Notes under the pieces: generated by a model
Databases searched by the model: none
The model's input: only the letters and a program-made list of their open reading frames with translations
Told to the model about the DNA's origin: nothing
Source of the DNA: Sporosarcina sp. FSL K6-3457
Lineage (GTDB): Bacteria; Bacillota; Bacilli; Bacillales_A; Planococcaceae
Length of the DNA stretch: 42,989 nucleotides
Assembly (NCBI RefSeq): GCF_038007285.1
Contig: NZ_JBBOWX010000003.1
Coordinates: 1 to 42,989 of the forward strand
Reading direction: 5' to 3'
Part shown: positions 1 through 7,836 of the stretch, one piece after another
Numbering within the stretch: position 1 is the first letter of the stretch
How the letters are laid out: each line of letters opens with the position of its first letter
Translations under genes and position numbers: made by a program

Positions 1-23
1 TCTATACGATTACCGGGCTTTTT

Positions 24-66
24 ATGTATAGGGATGCGACTTCACCGCATCCCTATACATTTTTCT
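24..66 (+). terminator. Rho-independent terminator of a gene left of the window
   Basis: A perfect 15-bp stem (24-38 with 46-60) closes a 7-nt loop and is followed by a T-run (60-65). It probably ends a plus-strand gene outside the window. Confidence 0.8.
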
Positions 67-92
67 GGTAATTGTGTGGTAGTCGTTCATCC

Positions 93-733
93 ATCGCTCT
101 CCAAAAACACTTATACACAAAGTGCTAATGCTTTTAGGGAAGAAAGAATAGCTGACTTTTTACTTGGATAAAAGCCGCCACGAAGAACGGCTTTTGCGAA
201 CAATGTTTTCCGCGACCTAAAGGGAGTGAAGGCGAACCGTCGAGAGTAGTTGGATAGGTGCCTTAATTTCTGCAAAGAACGCAGAAATACGGCAAATCGA
301 ACCCTACGCTGTTCGATTGGCTGAAGCTTTTACCATGGTCCTTCCCACTGTTATTTTAGGAAGTGTCACATTCTTATAAAACTTGCTAAAAGTAGAGTGG
401 GGGCACCTTATACAAAGTACCAGAGTGCCCGAAATTGCATCTTCGGGCACTTACTCCCTATAGAAAAAGTCATCTATTCTTTTCTTTCCAAGCAACTGCA
501 TTTTTCACTTGAACGTTGTAGGTACGCGACAGGCGACTATTCATAACAAGATGACCGAAAAAGGGTGGCTAGAAATGACGAAGTCGTTTCTAGCCACCCT
601 TGCTCCTCGGTAATTATGTCGTAAATATGTTGCCGAAAGCGAACCGGAAATGCACCAGTGAAAATGGAGGTTTCCAAGCCTTTACTTACCTGTGATTTAT
701 GCAATTAAATGGTTAATCAATAGACGTGTAGAA
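93..733 (+). repeat. MITE-like dispersed repeat, copy 1 (interrupted)
   Basis: This stretch has no convincing gene. It shares long near-identical blocks with 40720-41181, including the block from GAAGCTTTTACC to TTTTAGGAAGTG (about 325-365), the AGTGCCCGAA/TTCGGGCACT hairpin (422-453) and the end TGGTTAATCAATAGACGTGT (712-731). Relative to that copy it carries two extra hairpin-rich blocks, at about 174-325 and 540-608. The 5' terminal repeat of the other copy is not recognisable. The 5' part (about 90-110) instead resembles the partial copy near 6330. Confidence 0.7.
565..602. other. Strong hairpin nested in repeat copy 1
   Basis: AGGGTGGCTAGAAA and TTTCTAGCCACCCT form a 14-bp stem. The hairpin lies in a block of about 65 bp that is absent from the otherwise matching copy at 40720-41181, so it looks like a separate insertion. 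Confidence 0.6.
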
Positions 734-779
734 AAACACAAATAAGGCTGTCCCTATTTTCAGGGGACAGCCTTATTTG
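732..779 (-). terminator. Terminator of the radical SAM gene
   Basis: A 16-bp stem (739-754 with 764-779) lies immediately past the stop codon of the minus-strand gene. On that strand it is followed by TTTTT (736-732). Confidence 0.85.
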
Positions 780-780
780 A

Positions 781-2532
781 TTATGAAATGGCAACGGTTT
801 GATTGAAAAACAGAAACGTAGGCTGTTCCCCATGCTTAAACACCGTTACAAGATAGCCAGATGCTTTTTCTACGATCCCAATTTCCGCGTCTTCTGGATT
901 GACTGCAATCGGTGTGATGAATGTCTGTTTACGGATATTGCGGGCTGTTAAGCTATAGGATGCAAAGCCTTCGCCTAGAATAGTTGGGTCATTGAGCAAT
1001 TGCTGCTCAATTGCTACAAGCTCATCTGCGGGCATATCATCCTGCCACCATACTTTTCGTGGCTGGAATTTATGGTGTGCCAGGTAATCTAATTTCATAA
1101 GACTCTGTGTGACGGTCATATCAGCTTGACCATCTTTTTCTAAAAAATCATTCAGACGGGTAAATAAGTCTTCTAGCTGATGTCCAATTCTTGACCAGCC
1201 CTTTGTTTCCCAGTACGTCCCAAATTGTTGGAAGAAGTCGAACGGCGTTTCAAAAACCTCAGATACGAGATATTCGACAGTGCGTGGCAAACGATTGTCG
1301 TTCCAATACTTTTCGAGGACATCTTCTGTGTGCTTGATGCGTATAATATCATCGAATGATAGCACATTGTTGGAAAATATCTCATAAGGCGCTTGGTCGA
1401 CAAATGTGTAACCGTATTGCTCAGCTTGGATACGCAATCCAGTTCCACGTAGTAATTTTAAGAAGCCGAGCTGTAATTCCTCTGGTCGCATGGCGAAAAC
1501 CTCATTGAATGTGTTGCGGAAAGAAGCGTAATCTTCTTCAGGCAATCCGGCAATCAAGTCCAGATGCTGGTCAATTTTACCGCCTTCTTTGACCATCGTT
1601 ACTGTACGAGATAATTTTTCAAAGTTTTGGCGTCGCTGTACAAGCTCGTTTGTTAGGTCATTTGTAGATTGCACACCAATCTCGAAGCGGAATAGTCCAG
1701 CAGGCGCATTATCATTCAAGAAGTGGATAACTTCCGGTCGCATAATGTCTCCGGTAATTTCAAATTGGAATACCGTTCCTGGGACATGTTCATCAATCAA
1801 AAATTGAAACATTTCCATTGCATAGCTTCTACTAATATTGAATGTCCGATCGACGAACTTGATGGTTTTGGCCCCATTCGCCATTAAATAGCGAATATCG
1901 TCTTTAATGGCATCGCGATTGAAGTAGCGAACGCCAACTTCAATGGAGGACAGACAAAACTGGCAAGAAAATGGGCAGCCACGGCTTGTTTCGATATACG
2001 TTACGCGTTTGCCGAGCTCGGCTATATCCTCGTCGAAGCGAAAAGGACTAGGGAGTTCCCGTAAGTCTAATTTAGGTCCCGGCGCGGTAAACTTTTGTTG
2101 GTTATCTTTCCGATAGGCAATCCCTTGAACAGTCGACAAATCAGCTGTTCCAGCATAGGCGTCTAGCAGCTGTTTAAACGTTCTTTCCCCTTCGCCAATG
2201 ACGATGACATCGATTTCTGGTACACGCTCCAACCAAAAGTCATAGTCATACGTTACTTCAGGTCCGCCGGCGATGATTTTGACATCTGGCTTTACTTTCT
2301 TTAACATGCGTATCACTTTAATTGTTTCTTCAACGTTCCAGATATATAGACTAAAGCCCACAATGTCTGGTGTTTTTTGGTACAAATCTGATACAATATT
2401 CATCGTAGGATCTTTAATGGTATATTCGGCAAGGACCGAGTTATACTCGGGTAACGCATATGATTTCAAATAGCGGATGGCTAGGTTTGTGTGAATATAT
2501 TTAGCATTTAATGTTGAAAGTACAATGTTCAT
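781..2532 (-). CDS. B12-binding domain radical SAM protein (DUF4080-type)
   Basis: This 583-aa protein has the layout of cobalamin-binding radical SAM enzymes. An N-terminal Rossmann-like B12-binding region covers about residues 1-130. A radical SAM core starts at about residue 175 with the CxxxCxxC motif (C186, C190, C193 in RGCPFSCQFC), which would hold the 4Fe-4S cluster and bind SAM. The C-terminal third (from about residue 370) resembles the DUF4080 extension. The substrate cannot be told from sequence; relatives are annotated as methyltransferase-like or of unknown function. The B12 motif DxHxxG is not clear, so cobalamin binding is a family inference. The gene is monocistronic, with its own terminator directly downstream, and is divergent from the histidine kinase gene. 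Confidence 0.85.
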   Translation of the reverse strand: MNIVLSTLNAKYIHTNLAIRYLKSYALPEYNSVLAEYTIKDPTMNIVSDLYQKTPDIVGFSLYIWNVEETIKVIRMLKKVKPDVKIIAGGPEVTYDYDFWLERVPEIDVIVIGEGERTFKQLLDAYAGTADLSTVQGIAYRKDNQQKFTAPGPKLDLRELPSPFRFDEDIAELGKRVTYIETSRGCPFSCQFCLSSIEVGVRYFNRDAIKDDIRYLMANGAKTIKFVDRTFNISRSYAMEMFQFLIDEHVPGTVFQFEITGDIMRPEVIHFLNDNAPAGLFRFEIGVQSTNDLTNELVQRRQNFEKLSRTVTMVKEGGKIDQHLDLIAGLPEEDYASFRNTFNEVFAMRPEELQLGFLKLLRGTGLRIQAEQYGYTFVDQAPYEIFSNNVLSFDDIIRIKHTEDVLEKYWNDNRLPRTVEYLVSEVFETPFDFFQQFGTYWETKGWSRIGHQLEDLFTRLNDFLEKDGQADMTVTQSLMKLDYLAHHKFQPRKVWWQDDMPADELVAIEQQLLNDPTILGEGFASYSLTARNIRKQTFITPIAVNPEDAEIGIVEKASGYLVTVFKHGEQPTFLFFNQTVAIS

Positions 2533-2722
2533 AGTTCTAGTCCTCTTTTCTTTTATGTTATTTCAATATGGCTATATTTGAAGTTAGGTGAAAAGGTCTA
2601 TATCCATTGCATCAAGGATATGGAATAATCTGAATTAGTGGCGTTTTGCATAAATTTGACCTTTCTGCATGAATCATTGATATTTTTCATACTGTCTTGA
2701 AACAGGATCAGGAGGAATACAC

Positions 2723-4156
2723 TTGAAATGTAAAAAGGAAAAGGTAATGAAACATATCTCTTTTTTATTGAATGATGCAAGTAAACCGGGCGTAGTTTTT
2801 GACCTTGAAGGAACATTATTATATGTGAATAATACATTCCATGAAGAATTTGGTGTAGAAGGGACAGGGAATATTAAACAATTCATTGTCGAATCCTCTA
2901 CTGATATATGGGATGAAATCATAAGTTGTGTACATGAATCCGAGCAAAAAATAGTGGATATGAATATTCGGATAGACCAAGATAGAATACAGGCTGTTAA
3001 AGTACGTCTTATGTATTTTGACGATGTTCATCAAATTATCGCGTTATTTGATGTTTTGCATCACAAGGATAATCTAGCAGAAAGAACTTATATACACGCA
3101 TTTCGTAACTCGGATAGTTTCATGGCTATTGTCGATCTAGAAGGAACTATACACGATGTCAATGAGATGCATACTGAATTTTTTAATGTACCAAAAGATT
3201 ACTTTGTTGGCAAGGATGCTAGTGTAATTATAAAGCTTTTTCAAGAAGATACTGACTCACTAATTGCTTACAAGAAAGATATAGATATATACGGTTACGC
3301 AGAAGAAACGAAAAGGTATGAGCGCTCAGTTGAAGATGTGAGATATTATCATATCTCAACCTTTTTCGATAGTGAGACGAAAACGTATTTGATTCGCATG
3401 GATGATCGGACTGAGAAAATGATTCTTGAGGAACGTTTGGCCCGTTCTGGCTCATTATCAACGGTAGGTGAATTGGCAGCGAGTATTGCACACGAAATTA
3501 GAAATCCGATGACGACGTTAAAAGGGTTTGTTCAATTGTTGAAGCTATCTGCCAATGATGATGCGCTAAAATACCTTGCTGTGATTGATGATGAAATAGC
3601 GAGAATGGAATCGATATTGAGTGAGATGCTCATTCTGTCCAAACCTGGTTTGGATAAAAAGACGGTATTTTCACTGGAATTATTAGTGGCTGATATGGTT
3701 CAGGTGATGTATCCAAAAGCATTGTTGGAAAATATCACAATCGAACAAAAAGAAACTGACGCGCAAAGTACCTTGATTAATGCCAATGCTAATAAAATCA
3801 AACAAGTGCTACTGAACATATTCAAAAATGCGTTTGAAGCGATGTCTTCAGGCGGCACCCTTACAACCTCTATCGAACTGAAGGAAGCGGAGCAACTTGT
3901 TTTGCGTATTTCTGATACAGGTAAAGGAATGAATGCAAATCAAATAAATCGAGTATTTATGCCGTTCTTTACGTGTAAACCAGAAGGAACGGGGTTAGGG
4001 CTACCATTTGTTCTGAAAACAATTGAAGAACATGGTGGCTCCGTTTTAGTTGAAAGCGAAGTTGATAAAGGTACGACCTTCATAGTAACATTTCCACTGG
4101 TAATTGCCCATATTTCGGGTTTAGTGCTTGATGAGAAAAAGTTATTATCATCGTGA
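2723..4156 (+). CDS. PAS-domain sensor histidine kinase (sporulation-kinase type)
   Basis: This 477-aa kinase shows no membrane segment and is probably cytoplasmic. Two PAS-like sensor regions (about residues 15-105 and 120-220) precede a HisKA domain with the phospho-acceptor His257 in HEIRNPMTTLKGF. An HATPase domain follows, with the N-box around NKIKQVLLNIFKNAFEA and the ATP-lid motifs DTGKGM and GTGLGLPF. The HEIRNPMTTLKGF H-box is the form seen in the KinA-KinE kinases that feed the Spo0F/Spo0A phosphorelay, so a role in sporulation is likely but inferred. No response regulator is adjacent. The TTG start is chosen because GGAGG (2711-2715) lies 7 nt upstream. A weak promoter (TTGACC 2656-2661, GATATT 2679-2684) may drive it. 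The kinase-marR order recalls kinD-mhqR in B. subtilis, although KinD has an extracellular sensor that is lacking here. Confidence 0.9.
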   Translation: MKCKKEKVMKHISFLLNDASKPGVVFDLEGTLLYVNNTFHEEFGVEGTGNIKQFIVESSTDIWDEIISCVHESEQKIVDMNIRIDQDRIQAVKVRLMYFDDVHQIIALFDVLHHKDNLAERTYIHAFRNSDSFMAIVDLEGTIHDVNEMHTEFFNVPKDYFVGKDASVIIKLFQEDTDSLIAYKKDIDIYGYAEETKRYERSVEDVRYYHISTFFDSETKTYLIRMDDRTEKMILEERLARSGSLSTVGELAASIAHEIRNPMTTLKGFVQLLKLSANDDALKYLAVIDDEIARMESILSEMLILSKPGLDKKTVFSLELLVADMVQVMYPKALLENITIEQKETDAQSTLINANANKIKQVLLNIFKNAFEAMSSGGTLTTSIELKEAEQLVLRISDTGKGMNANQINRVFMPFFTCKPEGTGLGLPFVLKTIEEHGGSVLVESEVDKGTTFIVTFPLVIAHISGLVLDEKKLLSS

Positions 4157-4184
4157 CGAATCATGCTACGGATTTTCTGTCCTT

Positions 4185-4214
4185 TTGACACAAGGGGCCG
4201 CTTACCGTTATAAT
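4185..4214 (+). promoter_or_regulatory. Sigma-A promoter of the marR-family gene
   Basis: A perfect -35 box TTGACA (4185-4190) and a perfect -10 box TATAAT (4209-4214) are separated by 18 bp, 43 bp before the ATG. Confidence 0.8.
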
Positions 4215-4256
4215 AGTGGCGACTCTTGAACGGGATACAAAAGGTGGGACGGAAAA

Positions 4257-4697
4257 ATGAGCAAAGATACAGAACGAGCATTAAAGTTATTTATTGTCCT
4301 TTCGAGGGCAAGTAAGGTGATTTTAGAGGAAGCACATATACCAAGTAACAAATACGGACTTAATCCGACTGAATTCGCTGTCCTTGAACTACTTTATCAT
4401 AAAGGAAGACAACCTATTCAGAAAATCGGTCAAAAGATATTACTGGGAAGTGGGTCAATGACCTACGTTGTTGATAAGCTTGAAAAGCGAGGATTATTAG
4501 AACGTGTTTTTTGTGCAGAAGATAAGAGGATTACCTATATGTCGATTACACCTGAAGGAGTCGATTTAATGACGTCAATCTTCCCGGAGCATGCAGAAAA
4601 TATCGAATCTATTATGGGTTCTTTGACAGTGGAAGAGCAAGAAATAGCTATTAGTTTAATCCGAAAGCTAGGCTTGTCCGTAAAAAATCTATCTTGA
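4257..4697 (+). CDS. MarR-family transcriptional regulator (MhqR/YkvE-like)
   Basis: This 146-aa protein is a dimeric winged-helix repressor type. The wHTH region covers about residues 40-105, with the typical recognition-helix and wing signature LLGSGSMTYVVDKLEKRGLLER and the wing segment CAEDKRITY. B. subtilis MhqR (YkvE), which represses quinone-detoxification genes, has a very similar central segment and sits next to the kinase gene kinD, matching the kinase-marR order here. The MhqR assignment is inferred from memory of that protein and from context. The single cysteine in the wing (VFCAEDK) could be a redox or quinone sensor. It has its own consensus promoter and a terminator just after the stop, so it is monocistronic. 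The start is supported by a GGTGGGACGG-type site upstream. Confidence 0.85.
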   Translation: MSKDTERALKLFIVLSRASKVILEEAHIPSNKYGLNPTEFAVLELLYHKGRQPIQKIGQKILLGSGSMTYVVDKLEKRGLLERVFCAEDKRITYMSITPEGVDLMTSIFPEHAENIESIMGSLTVEEQEIAISLIRKLGLSVKNLS

Positions 4698-4731
4698 GAA
4701 ACGGTATCTCACTAATGAGTGCCGTTTTTTG
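4698..4731 (+). terminator. Terminator of the marR-family gene
   Basis: AAACGG (4699-4704) pairs with CCGTTT (4722-4727), with an inner CTCA/TGAG stem and a following T-run. Confidence 0.7.
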
Positions 4732-4756
4732 TATGCTGGATTTGTAGAGTAGATTT

Positions 4757-5258
4757 GAACTACTCCCATTTATAGAAGTGGGAGATTCCTGCTAACATAA
4801 GACTAACGTCTAGTTATTTTAGCAGGCTCTATCCGTAGTCCCTACGGTGAGAACTTGAAAGTTTTGTACGTTGCACTCAAACGTCTAGCGACTGCTTGGT
4901 TTTCGCTTTTCGGCTAGACGGGGCGATTAGAACGTTGAAAATTTTACGTGACAGACGTATTTCCTGTCACAACCTCATATCTTCAGTTTTCAAAGTGCAA
5001 TCTGTACAACTTTATTGTAGTATGTATGTTCTGGTTGCGCAACAATTTTGGCTATCGCCAACCGACATTCATCTACCACTTATCGTAGGGCTACGCCCTG
5101 CACACGATTGAAGAGAGAGTCTTCTGTCGGATAACGATAAAAAGCCGTATGGATTATCCATACGGCTCATTTTAACTTGATTCAGCAGAAGTCCCCCCAC
5201 TTCTATAGGGGAGAAATTTAGTTCCATTTCTCCTTAGTGGCGGGATGAATGCCAGAAA
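4757..5258 (-). mobile_element. Decayed IS200/IS605-type (tnpB-family) element without an ORF
   Basis: This gene-free stretch has hairpin ends like those of IS200/IS605 elements. One end (4763-4784) has a CTCCCA/TGGGAG stem in the context GAATCTCCCACTTCTATA when read on the minus strand, resembling the right end behind tnpB genes. The other end (about 5190-5255) has CCCCCACTTCTATAGGGG and a GGAGAAAT/ATTTCTCC stem. No transposase or tnpB reading frame remains. The interior is rich in hairpins: 4882-4889/4913-4920, 4948-4954/4964-4970, CCGTAG/CTACGG near 4831-4844, GGGCTACGCCC near 5087, and a strong stem at 5144-5164. These may be relics of a guide (omega) RNA region or simply decayed palindromes. 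Exact borders are uncertain. Confidence 0.55.
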
Positions 5259-5296
5259 AGCATTTCAATCAGAGGGAGTTCAAAATCCCAACGCAA

Positions 5297-5956
5297 TTAT
5301 TTAGCAACAATCGTTTCACCCATGTGTAGGAAGTTTGAGAAATGCTCTTCTTTCAGGGAATCGAAAATAGTAAGCCGAATGATCATACCTTCACGTTCGA
5401 AGATGATTCCTGTAACAGGTCCATTTTCAGCTTGTACGGATAAGGCTTTTACCTTTTCAATCCCGTCGCCAGTGGGAAGAGATGCCGCATCAGTCAATTC
5501 AGTTGGAGTGCTTCCACCACTTGCTGCTTCAAGTACCATCCCCATATTTTCAACAAGGTAGTCATAAGTACCTTCTTCTTTGACAGTTGTTTCAATTCGC
5601 ATAAAGTGTGATCCATCTGCATTAGAGAATAGACTATCTTTACCCGGTTCTTCACTCGTTAATGTGTAGTCTGGTAGTACAGCAATCGCGTAGTCCTGTG
5701 CGTCACTGTCTGTCAGTGTCTCTACCTTTAGATTGTCGTCTTGGCCTTCTGATGGATTGTCAGGTGTTTCAGACTCGACTGGATCAGTCACCTCTGGCTC
5801 CTCAACAGTTCCTGGGTCTACTTCCACTTCTTCTACTTGATCTGGAACTTCATTTGTATTGCTATCTGGATTTTCATTGCTAGTATCTGTACCGCACGCG
5901 GTAAGTAGCAAGGCGGTCGCGATTGCTGCATATAAAAGATTCCATTTGCTCTTCAT
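5297..5956 (-). CDS. Secreted lipoprotein of unknown function
   Basis: This 219-aa protein begins with a lipoprotein signal peptide ending in the lipobox LLTAC, so it should be lipid-anchored on the outer face of the membrane. A linker very rich in Asp, Glu, Pro and Asn (about residues 20-75) follows, then a globular region with alternating beta-like segments (about 80-219). The globular part resembles small Bacillus lipoproteins of unknown function; no catalytic motif is visible. The ATG start (5956) is chosen over an in-frame GTG at 5974 because AAGGAGGGG lies 7-8 nt before the ATG and overlaps the GTG. The gene ends just beside the decayed transposon, and no terminator is visible between them. 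Confidence 0.75.
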   Translation of the reverse strand: MKSKWNLLYAAIATALLLTACGTDTSNENPDSNTNEVPDQVEEVEVDPGTVEEPEVTDPVESETPDNPSEGQDDNLKVETLTDSDAQDYAIAVLPDYTLTSEEPGKDSLFSNADGSHFMRIETTVKEEGTYDYLVENMGMVLEAASGGSTPTELTDAASLPTGDGIEKVKALSVQAENGPVTGIIFEREGMIIRLTIFDSLKEEHFSNFLHMGETIVAK

Positions 5957-6004
5957 CGAAAACCCCTCCTTCACTCAATTGGACGTATCAGATATGTTAA
6001 TGTT

Positions 6005-6202
6005 TCATTCCTTGATTTGACCTTCACCATGGATGATTGTGTAGCGTTTGTGGTTAATGACGGTTTTTTCTTCAAGTCCGAGCTCCTCAAAGTTTTCCAT
6101 ATATGTAAGGTCTACAATGACTGAGTTCTCATTTACTTTTTCCACAATCCCTTGTAGTCCATCTTTGAATTCAATAATATTTCCAACTGCTGCGATTAAC
6201 AT
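6005..6202 (-). CDS. DUF2187 family protein (YkvS-like)
   Basis: This is a 65-aa protein with the segment VGNIIEFKDGLQGIVEKVNE followed by SVIVDLTYM and TVINHKRYTII. It matches the small DUF2187 family, of which B. subtilis YkvS is a member. The fold is probably a KOW/SH3-like beta barrel; the function is unknown. AAAGGAG lies about 9 nt before the ATG on the minus strand. It lies about 50 bp upstream of the lipoprotein gene on the same strand, so the two could be co-transcribed. B. subtilis ykvS lies in the same chromosomal region as several other genes of this window. Confidence 0.75.
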   Translation of the reverse strand: MLIAAVGNIIEFKDGLQGIVEKVNENSVIVDLTYMENFEELGLEEKTVINHKRYTIIHGEGQIKE

Positions 6203-6329
6203 TATATAACAACTCCTTTATGAATAGTCTAGATTTTGGCACCCCAATGGCTGAAACCTTTTTCTATAATCCTTTATAGTGTGCCTTAAAAATAGTGTGG
6301 CGTAAAGTGTTTTCTGTTTTATTTTCATC

Positions 6330-6481
6330 CGTCGCATTCCAAAAACACCGATACATTGAGTGAGCGCTGCTTAGTTTTGTCGACTTCACCGAAAGCGAAC
6401 CGAAAATGATCTAGTGAAAAGGTAGTGTTCAAGCCTTTATTTGTCTATGATTTATTCCGGTAAATGGTTAGTCAACAGACA
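6330..6481 (+). repeat. MITE-like dispersed repeat, partial copy 3
   Basis: The stretch has the repeat end CCGAAAGCGAACCGAAAATGATCTAGTGAAAA...TTCAAGCCTTTA and a terminal TGGTTAGTCAACAGACATG, matching the last third of the copies at 93-733 and 40720-41181. The start (CATCCGTCGCATTCCAAAAACACC) matches copy 1. The middle of about 300 bp is missing, so this is an internal-deletion derivative. Confidence 0.6.
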
Positions 6482-6505
6482 TGGCTTTTTATATAAGCAT
6501 TCCTG

Positions 6506-6548
6506 TATAATATGGAAGTAGCTATGTGTTTTTCCGTGGATGGAGGGG
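6506..6548 (+). promoter_or_regulatory. -10 box and ribosome binding site of the spo0E-like gene
   Basis: TATAAT lies at 6506-6511 with no good -35 box. GGAGGGG at 6542-6548 precedes a TTG codon at 6554. The upstream in-frame ATG at 6512 would fall on the expected transcription start, which supports the TTG start. Confidence 0.5.
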
Positions 6549-6553
6549 TTGTC

Positions 6554-6709
6554 TTGGAGCGGAGCTTAGAAGAGGAAATTGAACTAATGCGTGAAGCCAT
6601 GATGGATGCAGCGGATAAGGATGGACTAACCGCCGATGAAACAATAGAGTTCAGTAGAAAACTCGACAGCCTCATCAACCAGTTTGATAAGCGAAGGGAC
6701 TTCTATTGA
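6554..6709 (+). CDS. Spo0E-family aspartyl-phosphate phosphatase
   Basis: This 51-aa all-helical protein carries SRKLDSLINQF, the family's SQELDxLI-type signature, preceded by a first helix rich in Glu and Met. Spo0E-type phosphatases dephosphorylate Spo0A-P in the sporulation phosphorelay and so delay sporulation; the exact target here is inferred. The usual family length of about 50-85 aa fits. The TTG start at 6554 is preferred because GGAGGGG ends 5 nt before it, whereas in-frame ATGs at 6512 and 6524 have no such site. The protein would act in the same pathway as the histidine kinase at 2723-4156. The gene appears monocistronic. Confidence 0.8.
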   Translation: MERSLEEEIELMREAMMDAADKDGLTADETIEFSRKLDSLINQFDKRRDFY

Positions 6710-6749
6710 AAAATAAAAAAATTTTTTAAGAAGATGTTTAAAGTGTCGA

Positions 6750-6842
6750 AAGAACGGGGAAATTACTATTGAACACAGCAACATTCTCATTTCCCCCTTT
6801 TGAGGGCGGTCCCTAACACAGGGTCCGTTCTCCTTTTTTTTG
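6750..6842 (+). terminator. Structured intergenic region with terminator
   Basis: Two alternative structures are visible. GGGGAAAT (6756-6763) can pair with ATTTCCCC (about 6788-6795). A hairpin CGGTCCCT/AGGGTCCG (one T-T mismatch) leads into TTCTCC and a run of T. In addition AGAACGG (near 6750) could pair with CCGTTCT (near 6825), competing with the last hairpin. It lies 40-60 nt downstream of the spo0E-like gene and 70 nt upstream of ykwC. The simplest reading is a terminator for the former. Confidence 0.5.
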
Positions 6843-6913
6843 CCTACAGGATGGAAAATAGAATATGCTCTGATAAAATGAAGGAAAGAAAAATTAAATA
6901 GGGGGAGATTTTG

Positions 6914-7780
6914 TTGAAGAATGGTAAAGTTGCTTTTATTGGTACGGGCGTTATGGGAGCTAGTATTGTTAAACATTTGCTGCAGGCGGAATACGAAGTG
7001 GCTGTTTATACTAGAACAAAAGTAAAAGCGGAGCCGCTTGTTGAGGCAGGCGCTGTTTGGGCGGAAACTGTGGGGGAAGTAGTGACGGGGGCAGACCTTA
7101 TATTTACAATGGTTGGGTATCCGACAGATGTTGAAGAGGTTTACTTTGGTGAGGGAGGCATTTTTGCGAATGGTAAAGCAGGTCAGGTTGTTATCGATAT
7201 GACAACGTCAAGTCCTGCACTTGCGAAGCAGATTGCTGAACAGGCTGCTATGCTGAAAATGGCATCCATTGATGCACCTGTATCAGGCGGGGATGTTGGC
7301 GCGAAGAATGGGACACTGTCAATTATGTGTGGGGGAGAAGAGCAGGTATTCGACAAAATTCTACCTGTGTTATCTGTCTTTGGGAAACAGATTGTTTACC
7401 AAGGTGTGGCAGGAGCTGGACAACATACGAAAATGTGTAACCAGATTGCAATTGCGACCAATATGATTGGTGTCTGTGAAGCGCTTGCTTATGCAGAACA
7501 TGCAGGGCTTGAGGCTGAAACAGTATTAGCGTCTATTTCATCGGGGGCGGCGGGTTCTTGGTCATTATCCAATTTGGCGCCTCGCATGTTACAGGGAGAT
7601 TTTGAACCAGGATTTTATGTGAAACATTTTTTTAAGGATATAAATATTGCGTTGAGAGAAGCGGAGGCTATGCAATTAGCGCTTCCAGGCCTTCAGCTTG
7701 CACGGGATATGTACGATAAGCTCGTACTACAAGGCTACAGCGACAAAGGGACACAGGCGCTTTATAAAAGTTATAGCTAA
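6914..7780 (+). CDS. ykwC: NAD(P)-dependent beta-hydroxyacid dehydrogenase YkwC
   Basis: This protein belongs to the 3-hydroxyisobutyrate dehydrogenase family, which oxidises beta-hydroxy acids with NAD(P)+. The N-terminal Rossmann dinucleotide motif is IGTGVMGASI, and the conserved substrate-binding DAPVSGGDVGA lies at about residues 117-127. The family lysine follows in the segment GAGQHTKMCNQ. A C-terminal helical dimerisation domain completes the fold. The second of two tandem TTG codons (6914) is chosen: it lies 7 nt after GGGGGA and gives 288 aa, the length of B. subtilis YkwC. The exact substrate is unknown. The gene converges on ykyB with a shared terminator. Confidence 0.85.
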   Translation: MKNGKVAFIGTGVMGASIVKHLLQAEYEVAVYTRTKVKAEPLVEAGAVWAETVGEVVTGADLIFTMVGYPTDVEEVYFGEGGIFANGKAGQVVIDMTTSSPALAKQIAEQAAMLKMASIDAPVSGGDVGAKNGTLSIMCGGEEQVFDKILPVLSVFGKQIVYQGVAGAGQHTKMCNQIAIATNMIGVCEALAYAEHAGLEAETVLASISSGAAGSWSLSNLAPRMLQGDFEPGFYVKHFFKDINIALREAEAMQLALPGLQLARDMYDKLVLQGYSDKGTQALYKSYS

Positions 7781-7796
7781 TCCAGTGAAATAGAAG

Positions 7797-7836
7797 AGGC
7801 GAATCATACCGTATGTCGGAATGATTCGCCTTTCTC
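7797..7836. terminator. Bidirectional terminator between ykwC and ykyB
   Basis: AGGCGAATCAT (7797-7807) pairs with ATGATTCGCCT (7821-7831). It lies between two convergent genes and can serve both. Confidence 0.75.

Noticed and set aside
4896..5111. 71-codon plus-strand frame inside the IS200/IS605-like remnant
   Set aside because: It overlaps several hairpins, resembles no transposase or TnpB and has no ribosome site.
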